Part shown: one piece after another, positions 6,175 to 7,841 of the stretch
How positions within the stretch are numbered: position 1 is the first letter of the stretch
Layout of the letters: the number at the start of each line of letters is the position of its first letter
Origin: an uncultured Saprospiraceae bacterium
GTDB lineage: Bacteria; Bacteroidota; Bacteroidia; Chitinophagales; Saprospiraceae
Reading direction: 5' to 3'
NCBI GenBank assembly: GCA_937864255.1
Contig: CALMIT010000208.1
Coordinates: forward strand, 1-7,841
DNA: 7,841 bases
Position numbers and translations under genes: made by a program
The notes under the pieces: generated by a model
What the model was told of the DNA's origin: nothing
The model's input: only the letters and a program-made list of their open reading frames with translations
The model's database searches: none

Positions 6175-7122
6175 ATGAAAAAGTTTTTCAAAATTCTCCT
6201 CTGGACGCTCGGAGCAATTGCACTGCTCATAGCGTGTACGGCAGGTTATTTCAGCGTTGCCGGTCTGCCTTCGTTCGACCCGCCTCAAATACAACAACTG
6301 ACCGTGGAGCCTACCCCCGAACGAATAGCCCAGGGCGGTAAAATCGCCTCTATGGTTTGTGCGAGCTGTCATACCGGCGACGACGGTAAATTGTCGGGTA
6401 AGCTGGTTGGAGACATCCCCAAAGATTTTGGTACCATTTATTCCAAAAACATCACCCAGGATCCTGAAATCGGCATCGGCAAATGGACGGACGGCGAGAT
6501 TTATCATTTTTTGCGCACAGGCATAAGGAAAGACGGCAGCTTTGCACCGGCTTACATGCCCAAATTTCCGCTCATGTCCGATGAAGATGTGAAAGCTATT
6601 ATCGCCTGGCTCCGCTCGAATGCGCCGGCCGTGCAGCCATCGAGAAGAGAGCCGCCGCCCACCGAGCCTTCGTTACTCACCAAAATATTGAGCCGCACGA
6701 TTTTGGGTCCTTATGAATTGCCAAAAAAACCGATTCCCGAACCGGATACAAGTAATGCTGTCGAATGGGGAAAATATATGGCCAATAATGTGTACGGTTG
6801 CTTTTCCTGTCATTCGGCTGATTTTAAAACAAACAATGATTTGGATCCTGAAAAATCGGAAGGCTACTACGGCGGCGGCAACAAATTGCTGAATCTGGAA
6901 GCTCAAATTGTACTTTCTGCCAACATCACCCCCGATAAAGAAACGGGTATCGGCAATTACACGGAAGCGCAATTTATCGAAACAGTAAAATACGGACGAA
7001 AGCCGGACGGCACTATGGTGCGTTATCCGATGCAGCCGCACGCCGGCATGTCGGATGCTGAAATTTCTGCCATTTTCAATTTTTTACAAACCGTTCCGCC
7101 GATAAAAAACAAAGTAAAATAA
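6175..7122 (+). CDS. di-heme c-type cytochrome, membrane-anchored
   Basis: A 315-residue periplasmic electron-transfer protein. Residues ~5-30 form one hydrophobic segment (ILLWTLGAIALLIACTAGYF), an uncleaved anchor or signal peptide. Two haem-binding CxxCH sites are present: CASCH at 62-66 and CFSCH at 209-213. Each is followed by a repeated block: NIT-x-D-x-E-x-GIG (92-101 and 250-260), then a helix and a distal Met candidate (YMPKFP, Met128; YPMQPH, Met286), then MSD-E (134-137 and 292-296). The protein is thus an internal duplication of one mono-haem module. The NIT-D-GIG pattern is shared with cytochrome subunits of alcohol, aldehyde and nicotinate-type dehydrogenases, but no dehydrogenase lies nearby, so its partner is unknown. 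ATG 6175 precedes a Lys-rich start and fits export. Confidence 0.9.
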   Translation: MKKFFKILLWTLGAIALLIACTAGYFSVAGLPSFDPPQIQQLTVEPTPERIAQGGKIASMVCASCHTGDDGKLSGKLVGDIPKDFGTIYSKNITQDPEIGIGKWTDGEIYHFLRTGIRKDGSFAPAYMPKFPLMSDEDVKAIIAWLRSNAPAVQPSRREPPPTEPSLLTKILSRTILGPYELPKKPIPEPDTSNAVEWGKYMANNVYGCFSCHSADFKTNNDLDPEKSEGYYGGGNKLLNLEAQIVLSANITPDKETGIGNYTEAQFIETVKYGRKPDGTMVRYPMQPHAGMSDAEISAIFNFLQTVPPIKNKVK

Positions 7123-7189
7123 GGCGTCCGAATTGGTATTTTTACGGTGCTTTGTTTTATCCGATTTGCTCATTTTAAAAATACCTGCG

Positions 7190-7756
7190 ATGAAAAATGC
7201 CTTCCTGCTTTATGCTTGTTTTTTAATATCGGCTATGCCGGCTTGCCGCCAACAACCTGCTCCGGCAGAAACGCCCTCCGGGGAAATTTCTCTGAAAGAA
7301 TACTTCCGGCCAGCCGAAAGCGGCATACAAACCGGCGGGGTGAAAATGGTAGAAATAGAAAGTCCGAAAGGAAAATTCAAGGTCTGGACAAAACGAATCG
7401 GCAACAATCCGAAAATAAAACTACTGTTGTTGCACGGCGGCCCGGGCGTCAATCACGACTATTTTGAATGTATGGAAAGTTTTTTGCCGCAGGAAGGCAT
7501 TGAGTTTATTTATTACGACCAACTCGGCAGCGGCTACTCGGACATTCCGCAGGATACAAGTCTCTGGGAGCTTGACCGTTTCGTCGAAGAAGTGGAGCAG
7601 GTACGTCAGGCGCTCGGCCTCACGCCGGAGCAGCGCCAGGCGATGGCCCGCGCGGCGGAGGCCCACGCCCGGGAAAAATTCGCGAAAGACACGATGTGCG
7701 CCAAGACCCTCGCGCTCTATCAGGCCGTGATGGCCGGGCGAATGCGCGCGCGATGA
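7190..7756 (+). CDS. chimeric frame: proline-iminopeptidase-like lipoprotein N-terminus joined to glycosyltransferase tail
   Basis: Residues 1-~144 (to about 7621) are the start of a secreted alpha/beta hydrolase of peptidase family S33. A signal peptide ends in SAMPAC with Cys19 as likely lipid-anchored residue. The oxyanion-hole motif HGGPG is at 82-86 and YYDQLGSGYS at 107-116, then LWELDRFVEEVEQVRQALGL. In the family this helix is followed at once by the nucleophile motif (GHSWGG); here it is absent, with the Asp and His of the triad. Instead residues ~145-188 read as the C-terminal helices of a glycosyltransferase, with high G+C. An upstream ATG at 7133 is in frame, but 7190 gives the proper lipoprotein signal. 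As it stands the product cannot be an active peptidase; an assembly chimera is the best explanation. Confidence 0.8.
   Translation: MKNAFLLYACFLISAMPACRQQPAPAETPSGEISLKEYFRPAESGIQTGGVKMVEIESPKGKFKVWTKRIGNNPKIKLLLLHGGPGVNHDYFECMESFLPQEGIEFIYYDQLGSGYSDIPQDTSLWELDRFVEEVEQVRQALGLTPEQRQAMARAAEAHAREKFAKDTMCAKTLALYQAVMAGRMRAR
7601..7621. other. probable chimeric assembly junction
   Basis: Base composition switches here: rows 7381-7560 are 47-48% G+C by hand count, 7561-7620 is 60%, and 7621-7841 is 72%. The protein family switches at the same place, from S33 hydrolase to glycosyltransferase. The bridging codons encode VRQALGL, which would suit either parent (the helix before the S33 nucleophile, or the linker before a glycosyltransferase C-terminus), so a short shared sequence probably joined two reads or contigs. 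Exact breakpoint is uncertain by about 20 bases. Confidence 0.8.
7622..7756 (+). CDS. glycosyltransferase C-terminal fragment (foreign, 5' end missing)
   Basis: The last 44 residues of the chimeric frame read TPEQRQAMARAAEAHAREKF, then MCAKTLALYQAVM. This is the usual ending of GT4-type glycosyltransferases: a helix with TPE-R-AM--RA, a basic AR-F, then a C-terminal helix around TLALYQ-V. The style (Ala/Arg-rich, G/C-ending codons) suits alphaproteobacteria and not the rest of the window. It overlaps the next gene by ATGA (7753-7756), the tight packing of an LPS or capsule glycosyltransferase operon. The catalytic part is not in the window. Confidence 0.7.
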   Translation, partial: TPEQRQAMARAAEAHAREKFAKDTMCAKTLALYQAVMAGRMRAR

Positions 7757-7841
7757 GCGAGGGCACCGGCGCGGCCGCCCCGAATCCCGGGGAATACGAG
7801 CGCGTGCTGGTGATCCGGCTGGGCGCGCTCGGCGATTTCGT
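7753..7841 (+). CDS. glycosyltransferase family 9 / heptosyltransferase-like, N-terminus (cut by window end)
   Basis: ATG at 7753 overlaps the previous stop by four bases. After a 16-residue lead (MSEGTGAAAPNPGEYE) comes RVLVIRLGALGDFV, the characteristic first strand and glycine turn of GT9 enzymes such as ADP-heptose:LPS heptosyltransferases. Only 29 codons are present. Its high G+C and wording suggest an alphaproteobacterium, so it belongs with the preceding glycosyltransferase tail to a second organism. Confidence 0.75.
   Translation, partial: MSEGTGAAAPNPGEYERVLVIRLGALGDF

Noticed and set aside
7133..7189. Longer N-terminus for the hydrolase from ATG 7133
   Set aside because: The internal ATG at 7190 gives a proper Lys-start lipoprotein signal with Cys19; the extension adds a second hydrophobic stretch with no purpose.
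7190..7756. Novel hydrolase-glycosyltransferase fusion enzyme
   Set aside because: Both halves lack their catalytic cores and the join coincides with a sharp G+C and taxonomic change.

Overview
The window looks like a fragment of a Bacteroidota genome, probably near Saprospiraceae, with a short foreign tail at its right end. Four things support the phylum: the 5' part of a 16S rRNA gene with Bacteroidota-type wording, a perfect Bacteroidota promoter (TTTG-N19-TATCTTTG) driving it, a TonB-dependent receptor with a carboxypeptidase-regulatory-like N-terminal domain, and start codons in A/T-rich contexts without Shine-Dalgarno sequences. The family-level placement is an impression from the partial 16S only.

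Layout. Positions 1-356 hold the first ~360 nt of a 16S rRNA gene on the minus strand, followed by its leader, promoter and an A/T-rich upstream element (to 580). Divergent from it lies a TonB-dependent receptor (850-3378) cut by one in-frame TGA at 2230-2232 where a Trp codon is expected. Next, 28 nt downstream, is a single-pass membrane protein whose cytoplasmic N-terminus resembles an effector-associated domain of the EAD11 type (3407-4186). Converging on it is an SRPBCC/START-like protein gene on the minus strand (4189-4727), broken by a one-base frameshift in a homopolymer. A 392-bp intergenic region with several repeats (4728-5119) precedes an exported protein of two tandem SnoaL/NTF2-like domains (5120-6004), a di-heme membrane-anchored cytochrome c (6175-7122) and the N-terminal half of a proline-iminopeptidase-like lipoprotein (from 7190).

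Right end. At about 7601-7621 the sequence changes abruptly. Hand counts of 60-base rows give 47-48% G+C before it, and 159 of 221 bases (72%) after it. The hydrolase reading frame runs into the C-terminal tail of a glycosyltransferase, then overlaps by ATGA the start of a second glycosyltransferase (GT9/heptosyltransferase type), both in alphaproteobacterial style. The simplest explanation is a chimeric assembly join at a short shared sequence, not a natural fusion. The left end, inside the most conserved part of 16S, is also a typical contig break.

How the genes relate. I see no coherent pathway. The plus-strand genes are cell-envelope functions (outer-membrane uptake, exported small-molecule-binding folds, periplasmic electron transfer, envelope peptidase) separated by gaps that suggest separate transcription units. 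No defence island, CRISPR array, insertion sequence or tRNA was found. The candidate least explained by known annotation is the EAD11-like membrane protein. It is suggestive of conflict or signalling systems, but no effector partner lies beside it in this window.
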